Shown piece by piece: positions 10,958-20,785 of a DNA stretch of 64,000 bases. The notes under the pieces are model-generated. The model saw only the letters and a list, made by a program, of their open reading frames with translations. It searched no databases and was not told where the DNA came from. The stretch spans positions 558,001 to 622,000 of the forward strand of contig OW568867.1 in the NCBI GenBank assembly GCA_938743325.2, in the 5' to 3' direction. A program made the position numbers and the translations under genes. This DNA comes from Pycnococcus provasolii. Lineage: Eukaryota > Chlorophyta > Pseudoscourfieldiophyceae > Pseudoscourfieldiales > Pycnococcaceae. The first letter of the stretch is position 1. Each line of letters begins with the position of its first letter.

Positions 10958-13704
10958 TCACCTCGTGGGCCTCGTGCGCGTCCTACTGGTGGCGCTTGCA
11001 CCCCATGGTGCTGACCCTTTCATCGCCGTGGTCCTGGCATTCGCGGCACTTCGGCCCGTAGTCGACGGCGCAAGTCGTGCACCAGCCGTGGCGCCCTTCT
11101 TAGCAGCTGATGGAGAAGAAGCGCCTGTGCCGAAAACCTTTTTCTTTGCCGCCGCCTTTGCCGCCGCATATGCGCTTGCACCAGAGTCTAGAGTGGGTGC
11201 GGGAGGTGCACCTTTCGCGTTCGCGGGTGATGCCGCCTCGCCATTCGTCGCGTTGCCGTCGTTCTCCCCTCTGTCGTCGTAGAATCCCACTCTCTCCACG
11301 ACGCCATACGCTGCTGTGTACCACGCATCGAATTCCGACACGAGATCCTCCGTAGCCTTCTCAGCGAGACGCTGTGTGTAATCGATCTCGCTGCGCACTT
11401 CTCGCAGCGACTCGTATGCTGTGCGATACTGCCGCTTCAAGTCTTTCACGACAAGAAGGCGTTGGTACTCGTCCTCGCTTAGCTCGACCGTCTCGCCTTC
11501 GACACTGGAAATCTGCGGTGCACTCGCTGAGGCGTCGTCGATCGATTTCTTCAGCTGATTGATCTCCAATCCAAGGTCCCGTGCGCGAGTTTTCAGGCGG
11601 TGCAGCGCAGCCTTATTATCTCGCGACGCATCCGCAAGCTCCTTGCCCGGACCAAGTTTATACTAGGTAAAAGTTGTTTGGGTTGTAGATTGTACATGTT
11701 AGTTCCAAGTGGGAGAATGTATGATGGTGTATGGAGTGGGTTAAGGAGGGAGTGGCCCACCGATCGTACGTACTTCTTCGAAGGCAACGCCTCGCTTCGG
11801 CGCTGGCAGCGGTGCCGGCGGCGACGAAGCTGGCATAGAGGATGTGACGTCGCCATCAGCGGACGACCTAGATACTCTGGGCCGTAGCTCGTCCATGCCA
11901 CCCTGGGGTCGCGCATCGTCCGGCGCGCCGCCGAGAGCGGCGGCGTATGCGTCAGGAACATCCGAATCTCCCACAGCATTCGCCGAGTCCGCGGCTTTCT
12001 CGCCATCCATCGACGCCGCCCCAGCTGCCTTTGTTGGACTTGAGGCGATACTTGCAATTCCTGCGCTTGTTCCTGCTGCGCTGAGCGCTGCTCGTGCCTC
12101 CTCAAGTTCGCGCCCCTGGGCGCGGTATAGCGCGCGGCACTGCACGAGGCACTCGCGCACGTGGCGAAGGCTGAGCATTTCTATGGGATCGAGGTCGTCG
12201 TCAGCGTCATCGTCAACGTCGCCCGTCGCCTCGAGTGCCGCTGCGCCGCGGCCTCGTGGTGGGCGATCGAGGAAGGCTTGAACCTGCGACCTCAGAGTGA
12301 GCCGCTGTTCTCTTGCATAGCGCACGTAGGTTTGCGTCGTGCGCCCCACTAGTTGGTCGTGCATCGCAAGCTCGCGCTGCAGCTCGCGCACCTCACGCTC
12401 CAGCCTGCGAATCTCCGTTTCCGGGTCCATGCGTATGTTACGCACAGCCTGGTTGTGCACACGCCCCATGCGCTTGGCGAAACGAAACCTGGTGGTATTG
12501 TGAAGGTGAAGGTGTAGGCGTGGGTGTGGATGTCAGATGTTAGCTGCCGTTGTGTCGTAGCGGAACTCGAAAACGATTCGCGAGAGGGAAAGGCTTACGT
12601 GGAAAGCGTCTCGTCGATGTGCTGCGCCTCCCCCCACACGTTTGCGATTACCGTTGTGAGGCAGTTTCCTCCTAGCGAGTCTTCGAGCATGTGCGTCAGA
12701 CGAGAGCTTCTGTACGGCACGTGGCTGCGATTCTTCTCCCCAAGGGCAACGACCACCTGCTCCAGCAGGCTGAGGCTGCGATTGATGTACTGCGCCTCAC
12801 GCTGCGTGCGCCCCTCACTTTGAGTCTTAGAGAGACGCTCACTTCCCGCGAGGTCGACGAGGTGCAGCTTCGACACGGTGCGCCTGTCGTCGTTATTTTT
12901 CGAGGACGCGAGGAGCCGGCACTCGACGTGCACTGTGAAGATGGCGTGGCTGCGGCTGCTGCTCTTGTTGAGCTGGTGCTCTGCAATAGACCTGTTTGTG
13001 ATTCCCTCGAAGAGCAGCGCGAGTGCGTCCTCCTCCCCGGCGACGACAGGTTTGCTGAGACCGCGCACGTAAACGCCCTTGATGGCTCGCTGGTTATTTT
13101 CCGGCGAGGCTGCTGTAGCGGGCGACAACGTGACGGTCTCGTCGCAGACGGTGAGGTCCGCGGGGTCTGTTTCAGGTGCAAGCAGGTCGTATATGAGCTC
13201 GTTGTAGATTTCGCAGAAGCTCACGCGCACGGTGACGTCCGCGCCCACCTGCGCGCTGAGGCAGCTGAACAGGTGGTGTATTGCGCGTGGCACGAGCCCT
13301 CGTGATGCGTAGTCGCGTCCTCCCATGACTGTGTACGTTTTCCCGGCGCCCGTTTGTCCGTACGCGAGCACGGTAGCGTTGAATCCGTCGACGACATTTT
13401 CGACGGCGTCGCGGCAAGACGCGTCGAAGACTTCGTCTTGGGATGCGTTGTGGAGCACGGAGTGGAATCGGAATTCGTGTGCAAGTCCAGAAGTACCAGA
13501 AGTACCCCCCTTAGATGACGACGGGAGGAGAGCGATTGTCCTCGAGTCACTATGGAGTTGAATGAGTTCATGGGAAAATGACGCCGAAGGACGTGTGCGG
13601 CACACCACCCGAACATTGGAGTGAGCCGATGATGATCCAGAATTACCATGGCTGCCATGAGCATGAGCGTGCGTCGACGCCATACTTGTTGAAAGAAAGT
13701 GCAA
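10958..13704 (-). CDS. Kinesin-9 family motor (KIF9/KLP1-like)
   Basis: The model is complement(join(10958..11662,11774..12488,12599..13704)), exactly 842 codons with stop. Both introns (111 and 110 bp) have GT donors and AG acceptors. Splicing restores the family sequence at both joints (ETLST-FRFAKRM and VAFEE-YKLGPGKEL). The motor domain (about 30-375) has the P-loop GQTGAGKT, switch I NKSSSRSHA and switch II DLAGSE. After it comes the kinesin-9 neck with AMHDQLVGRT. The C-terminal conserved block (YQRLLVVKDLKRQYRTAYES, then DYTQRL) is typical of KIF9. The tail after about residue 740 is Ala/Arg-rich and disordered. Chlamydomonas KLP1, a kinesin-9, acts on the axonemal central pair, so a ciliary role is likely. 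An internal ATG at 13683 is an alternative start. The gene converges on the cyclase gene with a 168-bp gap. Confidence 0.93.
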
Positions 13705-14105
13705 GGCAACAATTCTTCACGAGCACAAAACTAAACCTTACAATCCACCGCGGCCTCCCCCCCCCCCCCCGTTGGTGCGTGCCAGTTGCCCCAGCGAGTA
13801 TGAAGTCCCGTCCAGAGGGGGATCCCCACATTTCCCTTCCTCTGAACTGAACTGAACTGAACTGGGGCAGGGGTGGGGTGGGGTCTGGCGGGCCGGGCCG
13901 TCTGGGGTGGGGGGGGCTTTTCTTGCCAGAATGGAGAAATCGATCAGGGAGCGGAGGAACCTTCCTGTTAGGGTTAGGGTTAGGGTTAGGGTTAGGGTTA
14001 GGGTTAGGGTTAGGGTTAGGGTTAGGGGTATGAGTAGTTCCGTGGCCCGTGACGTGAAGTTTCAGTTCCAGAATCCTGAAGAAACATTCCGTCGGCTTCA
14101 TCTTC
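13705..14105. other. Short spacer between divergent kinesin-9 and aldo/keto reductase genes
   Basis: It contains poly-C (about 13757-13770), ACTGA repeats near 13845-13865, G-rich sequence, and the telomere-type tract described separately. Any open frame through it is a by-product of the repeats. Confidence 0.6.
13969..14027 (+). repeat. Interstitial telomere-type array (TTAGGG)n, about nine units
   Basis: A near-perfect head-to-tail TTAGGG array lies about 80 bp upstream of the aldo/keto reductase reading frame. The unit is the six-base type, not the TTTAGGG of land plants. Confidence 0.95.
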
Positions 14106-15260
14106 ATGGCCTTTAATCTTGCGTCATCCTCATCCTCATATAGTTATAGTTCTTCATCACATAGGCTTGTTTCTTCTTCTGGTAGTCATCGTCATCGTGT
14201 GTGTTTATCTGGTCATCGGCATCATCATCGGGGTCGATCTTGTTGTCGTCTTTGGCGTGTGTTTTCGGTACACCACATGGACCCTTCTAATGGCGACGTC
14301 ACCAGGGAATTCCGCATGCGCAACGCAAGCAACCACCCCGCGGTGGGATTCGGAACGTACAAGTGCGGATACCTACCCCCGTCGTCCGCGCAGGCGCAAA
14401 CCGAGGGTGACGCGAATCCCGCGGGGGCGGGTCCCTCCGCATCGACGATCGTCGCGTCGGCGCTTGACGTGGGATACCGCTTCCTCGACTGCGCGCAGTT
14501 CTACAACAACGAAGCCGACGTGGGAATCGGCATCCAGAACAGTGGTGTGCCGCGCTCTGAACTATTCCTAGCCTCAAAATGCTGGACAACCGCGATTGCA
14601 GAAGGACCGTCTGCGGTGCGCTCAGCCTTGTGCGATACGCTCGACGCGCTCAAGACGGACTACGTCGACCTCTACTGCATACACTGGCCCGTTCCACACG
14701 GAAGGCACGTCGTCGCGTACAAGGAACTCCTCAAAATGCGAGACGAAGGACTCATACGAAGCGTGGGTGTCTCCAACTACACACTCGAAGACTACGACGA
14801 ACTCGTTACGAACGACGTCGCCGAAGACGATTTGCCATTGGTGAACCAGATTGAGGTGAATCCACTGCTTTACCGTAAGAAGACCATCGAAGAGTTCCAG
14901 CGTCGAGGCGTGTTGATTCAGTCGTACCGTTCGCTGCGCGACGGCAAGGCGTTTGAGATCCCGACGATCGTCGACGTTGCAAATAAGCACGGGCGCACGG
15001 CGGCTCAGGTGATGGGACGTTGGCTCGTCCAGAAGAATATCGTGTACATTCCCAAAAGTGTGCGTCGCGACAGGATGGAGGAGAACATAGACGTCTTTGA
15101 CGACTTTGAACTGGATGACGAAGACGTGACGAAGCTCGATCATCTCACAACTGACGACGCTCTTGAAACGTTCGCCCAACTGTATCGGAAGTGCGTGGTC
15201 AGAGATACGCAGTGGGATGGAACGACCGACGGCGTGCGCACGACGTTCACGATACATTAA
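14106..15260 (+). CDS. Aldo/keto reductase
   Basis: 384 codons if the first ATG is used; the conserved domain begins near the ATG at 14277 (MDPSNGDVTREF). The catalytic tetrad of the superfamily is visible: Asp and Tyr in the YRFLDCAQFYNNEADVG segment, Lys in FLASKCW, and His in YCIHWP. The VGVSNY strand and the C-terminal NADP(H)-binding IPKSVRRDRMEENIDVFDDF segment complete an (alpha/beta)8 barrel. The enzymes reduce aldehydes or ketones with NADPH; the substrate cannot be read from sequence. The Ser/His/Arg-rich first 57 residues could be an organelle transit peptide or untranslated leader. Confidence 0.9.
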   Translation: MAFNLASSSSSYSYSSSSHRLVSSSGSHRHRVCLSGHRHHHRGRSCCRLWRVFSVHHMDPSNGDVTREFRMRNASNHPAVGFGTYKCGYLPPSSAQAQTEGDANPAGAGPSASTIVASALDVGYRFLDCAQFYNNEADVGIGIQNSGVPRSELFLASKCWTTAIAEGPSAVRSALCDTLDALKTDYVDLYCIHWPVPHGRHVVAYKELLKMRDEGLIRSVGVSNYTLEDYDELVTNDVAEDDLPLVNQIEVNPLLYRKKTIEEFQRRGVLIQSYRSLRDGKAFEIPTIVDVANKHGRTAAQVMGRWLVQKNIVYIPKSVRRDRMEENIDVFDDFELDDEDVTKLDHLTTDDALETFAQLYRKCVVRDTQWDGTTDGVRTTFTIH

Positions 15261-15303
15261 AGAAAACTTACAAAAAAACAAAAAAAAGTTGTAACATGAC
15301 ACT

Positions 15304-16215
15304 TTATGCCGCGTCCCATCCTGCGAAGCCAGGCGCTGGGAAGCGCGCCGTGTACTTTTTAGCCGAACGAGGTTCCGCCATCATGTCAGCGACGGTGTCA
15401 CGCCACGTCGCGTAGTGAGCCGTCTCCTTGTGCTTAGCTGGTGCTTCGCTGGTTTTGTAGACTTCAATAAGCAGGAACTTCGTCGCGTCCTCTTCGCTTT
15501 GCAGAACATCAAATCGGCTGATGCCAGCTTCGTTCACGGAGTTGCGTGCATTCTCGAGCGTCGCCTGCACGAACGCCGACTCCGTTCCTGGCTTGACGGA
15601 TACGTAGACGTGAACACACAGCAGGTCTTCGTCAGACTTGTGGCTCTTGTCTATCGACTTGGCGGCGTTCCACGCCGACTCATCTTCGGGGAACACTGTG
15701 AGATACTTCTTCGCCTGCCTCGGCCTGAACATCATGTCAGCCACCGTATCCCGCCATGCTTCGTAGTGCTTCGTTTCCTTGTGGCTTGCCGGTCCGTTTT
15801 GCACGTCGCAGTACACTTCGACGAGTACAAAGTTGTCCTCGTCGTCGACATTTTGTACGACATCGAACCGGCTGATTCCGTTTTCTTGTATGGAGTTGAT
15901 TGCGTTTTGCATGCTCGCCATTTCGAAGGAGGATTGCGAGCCTGTGGAGGAGTTGACTTGCACGTCGACGAGTACAGCGAGAAAAGGAGGTGAAAAAGCA
16001 GCAGGACCGTGCTCGGAAGCACAGCAACGAACGTCGTGTTGTTGATGAGCACGCCGAACAGCACGGTGACCGCCACCACTATCCATACCACCACCACCGG
16101 TACGACGCATCTTTCCTTCGAAAGCCGTGCTGTAAGCACGCGTGCTGTAACGCGTGCTGCGCGTGCTGCGCATGGTCGTCACCAAGCTGCTCGTGCTGCT
16201 CATCACCACCACCAT
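15304..16215 (-). CDS. Tandem antibiotic-biosynthesis-monooxygenase (ABM) domain protein
   Basis: 303 codons. Two ABM-type ferredoxin-like domains are visible at about residues 80-180 and 198-300. They share the repeat logic of a hydrophobic first strand (AVLVDVQV and LCVHVYVSV), a GISRFDV strand, an EVY strand, and an [18 protein letters not shown] block. The family includes small cofactor-independent monooxygenases and LsrG/YgiN-like enzymes, so an oxidative or detoxifying role is inferred. The N-terminus is uncertain. Where the annotated frame is Gly/His/Arg-rich (about residues 36-75), the next frame encodes more than 40 hydrophobic residues in succession ([18 protein letters not shown] and onward). 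This suggests a membrane anchor joined by an intron or an indel that I cannot resolve. Confidence 0.75.
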   Translation of the reverse strand: MVVVMSSTSSLVTTMRSTRSTRYSTRAYSTAFEGKMRRTGGGGMDSGGGHRAVRRAHQQHDVRCCASEHGPAAFSPPFLAVLVDVQVNSSTGSQSSFEMASMQNAINSIQENGISRFDVVQNVDDEDNFVLVEVYCDVQNGPASHKETKHYEAWRDTVADMMFRPRQAKKYLTVFPEDESAWNAAKSIDKSHKSDEDLLCVHVYVSVKPGTESAFVQATLENARNSVNEAGISRFDVLQSEEDATKFLLIEVYKTSEAPAKHKETAHYATWRDTVADMMAEPRSAKKYTARFPAPGFAGWDAA

Positions 16216-16585
16216 GAAAAAAACTCAAAAAGGGCCCTTGATATGTGACTCACAAAACCCGAATGTCGAATGTGGACATGGAAAAAAATCAAAACCCCTA
16301 AATGAAAAAAAACAACCCCTAAAAAGGTAACTCAGAAAACGAAACTGAAACGAAACCCCTAAAATCCAGGAAAATAAAGCATCCCATGGATTCACGCACA
16401 CACCGTGAAAGCCCCTACCAAGGTGGGGATCCACTCGTAGAATGAATTGCAAAGAAAAAGTTATCCACATTTCTCCCACCGTTCTGGGTCCCAGGAACCA
16501 CAAAAAACACACCCGACACCACCCAAAGTAAATTCTCGGCGGCGTATATATTCTTTCCCTAAAAACATAATAATAAAATATAAGT
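16216..16585. promoter_or_regulatory. AT-rich divergent promoter region
   Basis: This spacer separates the divergent ABM-domain and PSRP-3 genes. It is clearly more A-rich than its surroundings and repeats an AACCCCTAAAA-like word at about 16292, 16311 and 16354. It is the only place both genes could start, so it should hold both promoters. No defined factor site is recognised. Confidence 0.45.
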
Positions 16586-17197
16586 ATGATGTCCACGAAC
16601 GGTCTCGGAGGCTGTCTTCAGCAGAAGCAGCGGCATTGTGCTAAGGCGTCGTCTTTGAGGTGTGCTCGTCGTCACCCTCTTCAAGCTGGGGTCGTCCGCC
16701 CTTTCCTACTCCAGGCAGCTGTCGAGGAAGTCGACGCCGCACTCGAAGGAAAATCTGCTGGTGTAGGAAAATCATTCTCGCAGATGGAAGGGTACATGAC
16801 CAACATGGAATGGGCCAAGACACAGGGACTCAACGAAGTGGGTGAAAGCGGACAACCAGCAAGCTACGGGCTCAAGTTCATGTGGCTGCCCAACGAACTC
16901 GCCGTCTGCGTCGACCAGGTGCTGCCCAACGAACGACGACTTCCTGTTACCGAGTTCTTCTACTGGCCGCGCACCGACGCATGGCTCGAGCTCAAGGCGC
17001 AGCTCGACGGCATGCCGTGGATCTCTGAGAGGGATACGGTCATCATGCTCAACACGCTCACCGAGGTGATCAACCACTGGTCGGATGCCACCACCGGTGC
17101 CTCGGAGACGAGTGTTGAGGATGCCCGCGAGGCGGCGGCAACCGAGTGCTCCAAGGCATCCTCCAAGTTCGAGTCGTGCGACTTCATTCACGTGTAG
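16586..17197 (+). CDS. Plastid ribosomal protein PSRP-3 (Ycf65 family)
   Basis: 203 codons. The first 50-60 residues are Arg/Ser/Ala/Gln-rich and suit a plastid transit peptide. The conserved domain covers about residues 93-165: LKFMWLPNELAVCVDQVLP, then a FYWPRTDAWLELKAQL segment, then PWISERDTVIMLNTLTEVIN. This pattern is diagnostic of PSRP-3/Ycf65, a small-subunit protein of plastid ribosomes that is plastid-encoded in some algae and nuclear in the green lineage. The acidic, Ala/Ser-rich C-terminal tail is not conserved. The transit peptide supports nuclear coding and plastid import. Confidence 0.9.
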   Translation: MMSTNGLGGCLQQKQRHCAKASSLRCARRHPLQAGVVRPFLLQAAVEEVDAALEGKSAGVGKSFSQMEGYMTNMEWAKTQGLNEVGESGQPASYGLKFMWLPNELAVCVDQVLPNERRLPVTEFFYWPRTDAWLELKAQLDGMPWISERDTVIMLNTLTEVINHWSDATTGASETSVEDAREAAATECSKASSKFESCDFIHV

Positions 17198-17487
17198 AAG
17201 ATCTGTGCGCTACGACACTACCCCGTCGGAGGGCTGATTATGCGTTGGGACGGAACTTGGTGGTTGTGTAACGAGCAGGCTGTCCTGCGGCGGTGAAACC
17301 GAAACACAAAATACACACACGCACCACACACACCGAAAACAAATTTGGGAAAACACGGCCGTTTGTCTCTTACACACACACACACACACATAAACCATAC
17401 CCACCCATCAGGTATGTGTACGCGTTTAGGATGATACCCAGGTGTTTTTTTCTTTTCTGCTTTTGCGTCTCTCATCAATCTCTGCGT
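17198..17487. repeat. Convergent spacer with CA microsatellite
   Basis: The spacer between the PSRP-3 and NDC80 stop codons carries a (CA)n run at about 17372-17392 and a degenerate CA-rich stretch at 17310-17335. No gene is seen. Confidence 0.7.
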
Positions 17488-19569
17488 TCAAACCTCCAAC
17501 TGCAATTCAGAAGCCGCATCAAGCGCGGCGGTGGCCAGGCGATCAATGCTCTCCTGCACACCTTGCTTGTGATTCATCAGCAACTCCATGGCGCCAAGCA
17601 GGGCATTGTTCAGCGCCATCTTCTCTTCACGCACGCCCCTTGCCATCTCCTCGTACGTGCGCTGAAGGCTCTCCGACTTCTGCTCAGCCTCCGTGAGACT
17701 CGTCCGACTCTCGTTGCGAAGGCGCTCCGCCTGTGCCACGATAGATTCCGTGTCCGCGTGCAACTCTGCCACGTCGCGCTCGAGGCGCTCCTTCTCCGCC
17801 TTGTGCTCCTTCTCCAGGCTTGCGAGTTGAGCTGACAGTGTCGCATTCTCTTCAGTCCTCTGCTGAAGCCCCTCGTCGCTCGCATCCTGCTTCTCCTGCA
17901 GCAGCAGCAGCGCGTCAGCCTTCTCCCGCATCTTCACCGCGTACTGGTCACGAACGCTGCACAGATACGGCTTGACTGACCCCTTCAAGTCCAAGCCAGA
18001 CACCAGAGCAAGCTGCTGCGCGTGCGTGGGAGGTCCGTCGGATCCATCCGCGGCGGATGACCAGTTGCCCACGCCCCAGTCCACGCGAAGTGCGTAGTCG
18101 ACGCCCTCCGCGCGCTTGGCCGTCGCGGGTACGAGCTTCACGCGCTCCGCGCACTCGTTGTACGCACGCGTCTGCGCCTCCACCTCATCCACGCGCTTTT
18201 CCAGGTTTGTCTCGCACTCCCAGATCTGCTTCTGCTGAGACTCGCGGTGCGCTGTTGCCGTCGCCAGCTCTCGCTGCAGGCGGTTGCGCTCGTTGCGCAT
18301 CTGCGAGACATCCGCGGATGACAGCGGCTGCGACGCGATCTTCTCGCTCAGCTGCTCGCACTCCTCGCACGTCGACGCGGATGCAGCCTCCGTGGAGGCG
18401 AGTGTCGCCTCGCACTGCGCGCGGCTCTCCTCCAGTGCCTTGCCCTCCTCCTCGAGTCCCTGAATCGCGCCATCGAGCTGCGCCACCTGCTCCTCGAGCT
18501 GTGCGTGCTGCGCTCGTGCCGCCTCGAGCGGCGTGAGTTCGTTCTGCAGCGTCTCGAGCTCCTGCTCGAGCTCGGCGGTGGACGCCTCCAGCTCCTCGAC
18601 GTCGCGCTCGAGGTCAGCACCTCGTTCGTTGAACGTCTGGCGCAGCTGCTCGTCGAGCTCCGCGCACTTCTCGTCGTTGCCGTGGAGGAAGTTCTCGTAG
18701 CTGCTGGCAACGTATTCGAAGAACATGCGATTTGTCTGCGACTCGTGTATGGTATTTTCGGAGCTTCCGGACATCGTCGCGGCCGGCCCGAGTTCCTCCG
18801 CCTTCGCCTCGTAGTTGAGCAGCTCGACGACCCAGACGAGCGCGGCGAGCAGGGGCGGCCATGTGTGCGGCGATCCGACGGCGCACAGCGCGCTCTTGGA
18901 GATGGCGAACGGGTAGCACAGCCTCTTGAAGAGTATGGGAACGTCCTCCTCGACCTTTGCGGAGAACTTGATGTTCTTGTCGATGAAGGGCATCATGAAC
19001 TGCACTATGTGCAGGAACTCCTTGCTGGTTGGCGTGGCAAGGCTTTTCGGCGAGACTGCGTGGTCGTACCCGTTCGCGGTCAAAAAGGCGATGAGCGTCC
19101 TTATATTCTGCGCGATGAACGCCTTGTCCGTGAGCGGCCTGGGGTCGTTTCGTGTGAGCGACGCGCTGGACGGCCTACCAAGGATGGACATGCGTCGTTG
19201 TTGTTGCTGCTGCTGTAGTTGCTGTGCGACCATGGACCCTCCCACCGATTTGCGCGTTTTCGCAGGTTGTTGGTGGTGGTCGAATCCTCCTGAGGAAGCA
19301 GACGAGTGAGCATGCGGATCCATGGAAACACGTCGACGCACACCCTGAGCACCCTGCCCCTGGGCACCATATCCCACATTTTCCTTATCAGGAACACGGA
19401 CAGCACCGAGAGATGGACGACCCGAGACTGCCCCTCCCAGAGACTTACGAGCAGCAGCCCCATTCACAGCAGACGTACGGTTAGAGCCGTTATTACCCGG
19501 AGACAGATTCATCACCGGCATGAGCGACCCGAGGGACTTACGCGCATTGCTGTTGTTGTTCGACGGCAT
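17488..19569 (-). CDS. NDC80: Kinetochore protein Ndc80/HEC1
   Basis: 693 codons from the ATG at 19569; the longer open frame upstream is proline-rich leader. Residues 1-150 are basic, Ser/Asn/Gln-rich and disordered, as expected for the Aurora-B-regulated Ndc80 tail. The calponin-homology domain follows at about 155-290, with NDPRPLTDKAFIAQNIRTLI at its start, a KEFLHIVQFMMPFID helix, and the HTWPPLLAALVWVVELLNY end. A continuous coiled coil occupies about 330-690. The break near 540-600 (DYALRVDWGVGNW, then KGSVKPYLCSVRDQ) matches the position of the Ndc80 loop. The protein binds spindle microtubules as part of the Ndc80 complex at outer kinetochores. Confidence 0.92.
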   Translation of the reverse strand: MPSNNNSNARKSLGSLMPVMNLSPGNNGSNRTSAVNGAAARKSLGGAVSGRPSLGAVRVPDKENVGYGAQGQGAQGVRRRVSMDPHAHSSASSGGFDHHQQPAKTRKSVGGSMVAQQLQQQQQQRRMSILGRPSSASLTRNDPRPLTDKAFIAQNIRTLIAFLTANGYDHAVSPKSLATPTSKEFLHIVQFMMPFIDKNIKFSAKVEEDVPILFKRLCYPFAISKSALCAVGSPHTWPPLLAALVWVVELLNYEAKAEELGPAATMSGSSENTIHESQTNRMFFEYVASSYENFLHGNDEKCAELDEQLRQTFNERGADLERDVEELEASTAELEQELETLQNELTPLEAARAQHAQLEEQVAQLDGAIQGLEEEGKALEESRAQCEATLASTEAASASTCEECEQLSEKIASQPLSSADVSQMRNERNRLQRELATATAHRESQQKQIWECETNLEKRVDEVEAQTRAYNECAERVKLVPATAKRAEGVDYALRVDWGVGNWSSAADGSDGPPTHAQQLALVSGLDLKGSVKPYLCSVRDQYAVKMREKADALLLLQEKQDASDEGLQQRTEENATLSAQLASLEKEHKAEKERLERDVAELHADTESIVAQAERLRNESRTSLTEAEQKSESLQRTYEEMARGVREEKMALNNALLGAMELLMNHKQGVQESIDRLATAALDAASELQLEV

Positions 19570-20785
19570 GGTTTCGCCACAAACAATACAATGCGAGTGT
19601 TTGAACGCGCACCCCACCCAGGGAAGGGAAGGGAAGGGAGGTTTAGAGGGGCTGACAGGAGGGTTAGGAATTGTTAGTTTTGCATTTGAAAATCCCATCC
19701 CCGGGGGGGGAGACTCTGGGGGGGGGGGGGGCACTGCCTCCAGTGCGACCTGCGGGGGATCCCCTAAACAAACAACAAAGGGGTTTAGGTGAAGCTAGGG
19801 TGCTCTGCGGTGGATCCCCCGAACAACAATTTTGGGTTGTAGGGTTAGGGCGGTTAGGTCTCCCCTTGGTTGGCGGGTGTTCCCCTTCTTGGTGGCGCGA
19901 TGATGCGCGCGCGCATGAGCACAGCGCCGCTGAGCTACGCACTGCACGTAGGGAGGCTGCAGGGACGTCGCAGACTGCACTGGCGTGCGCCGCGACGCGC
20001 ATCGACGCTGACATCGCGCGAGGGGCGCATCGCATGGAGCCTGCGACACAGCACTGAGCCTGGCTTGGGTTAGGGTTTTGCTCAGGTCTAGGGTTAGTTG
20101 TTTGCCGACCTGTTCCTGCGACCTCTTTTGAGATGTGACGGCAACCTCGACTTGCAGCCCCGACCGTTAGTGACAGCAACCTCGCCATGTTTTTTCGACC
20201 TTTTAAAGGAGTGACAATGTAACCTTGCCCAAAGGAAACACAGTCGTGGCATTGACATACAGTATGTACATACACATACATCTGCGAGAGTAAGTTTACC
20301 GGCCGGCCACGCAGGCTTGAACAGGCCGCTTGTTCCGGTAAAAAGCAGGTGGTTAACCGGGTGGGTGCACAACGTTTGCTGGCATCACGGTGATCACGCC
20401 TGATGCCTGATTAAATTCTCAGACTAAATTGTCAGAGAGCAAACGGCCGGCCCCTTGATCACTTGCAAGTGCGTCCACGGTCCAAGAAACAGCGACAAAT
20501 TGACAAAAGCAGACCGGCCGAAGAGTGCTAATTACTGCTAAAGGTGTAAAGAAAACCCTTTTGGCAGGCAACGAAGCTGGGCAACTCCTCTTAACTTGCC
20601 AACTTGCCAACTTGCCATCACTCCGCTGAGGCTCAGCAGCTCGTGGCACTCGTGGCCATCATATTCCTCTCGCAGTGTCTGTTGTGCTCGCAGGCAGGGC
20701 AACAAGGGTTGTATTTGTGTGTCCACTGAGAGCTCAGTGAGTGGCACACCACTTCACTTCACTTACTTAGTACTAAGTCTCCACT
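19570..20785. other. 1.2-kb spacer between divergent NDC80 and EF-hand genes
   Basis: No protein is recognised on either strand. There are G runs near 19696-19731, TTAGGG fragments near 19840-19850 and 20067-20097, a CTTGCCAA direct repeat near 20596-20620, and a CACTT repeat just before the EF-hand start at about 20750-20765. Both flanking genes must start from within this region. Confidence 0.6.

Noticed and set aside
13643-14116. Frames encoding runs of PNPN or VRVR
   Set aside because: They are translations of the telomere-type array and not protein.
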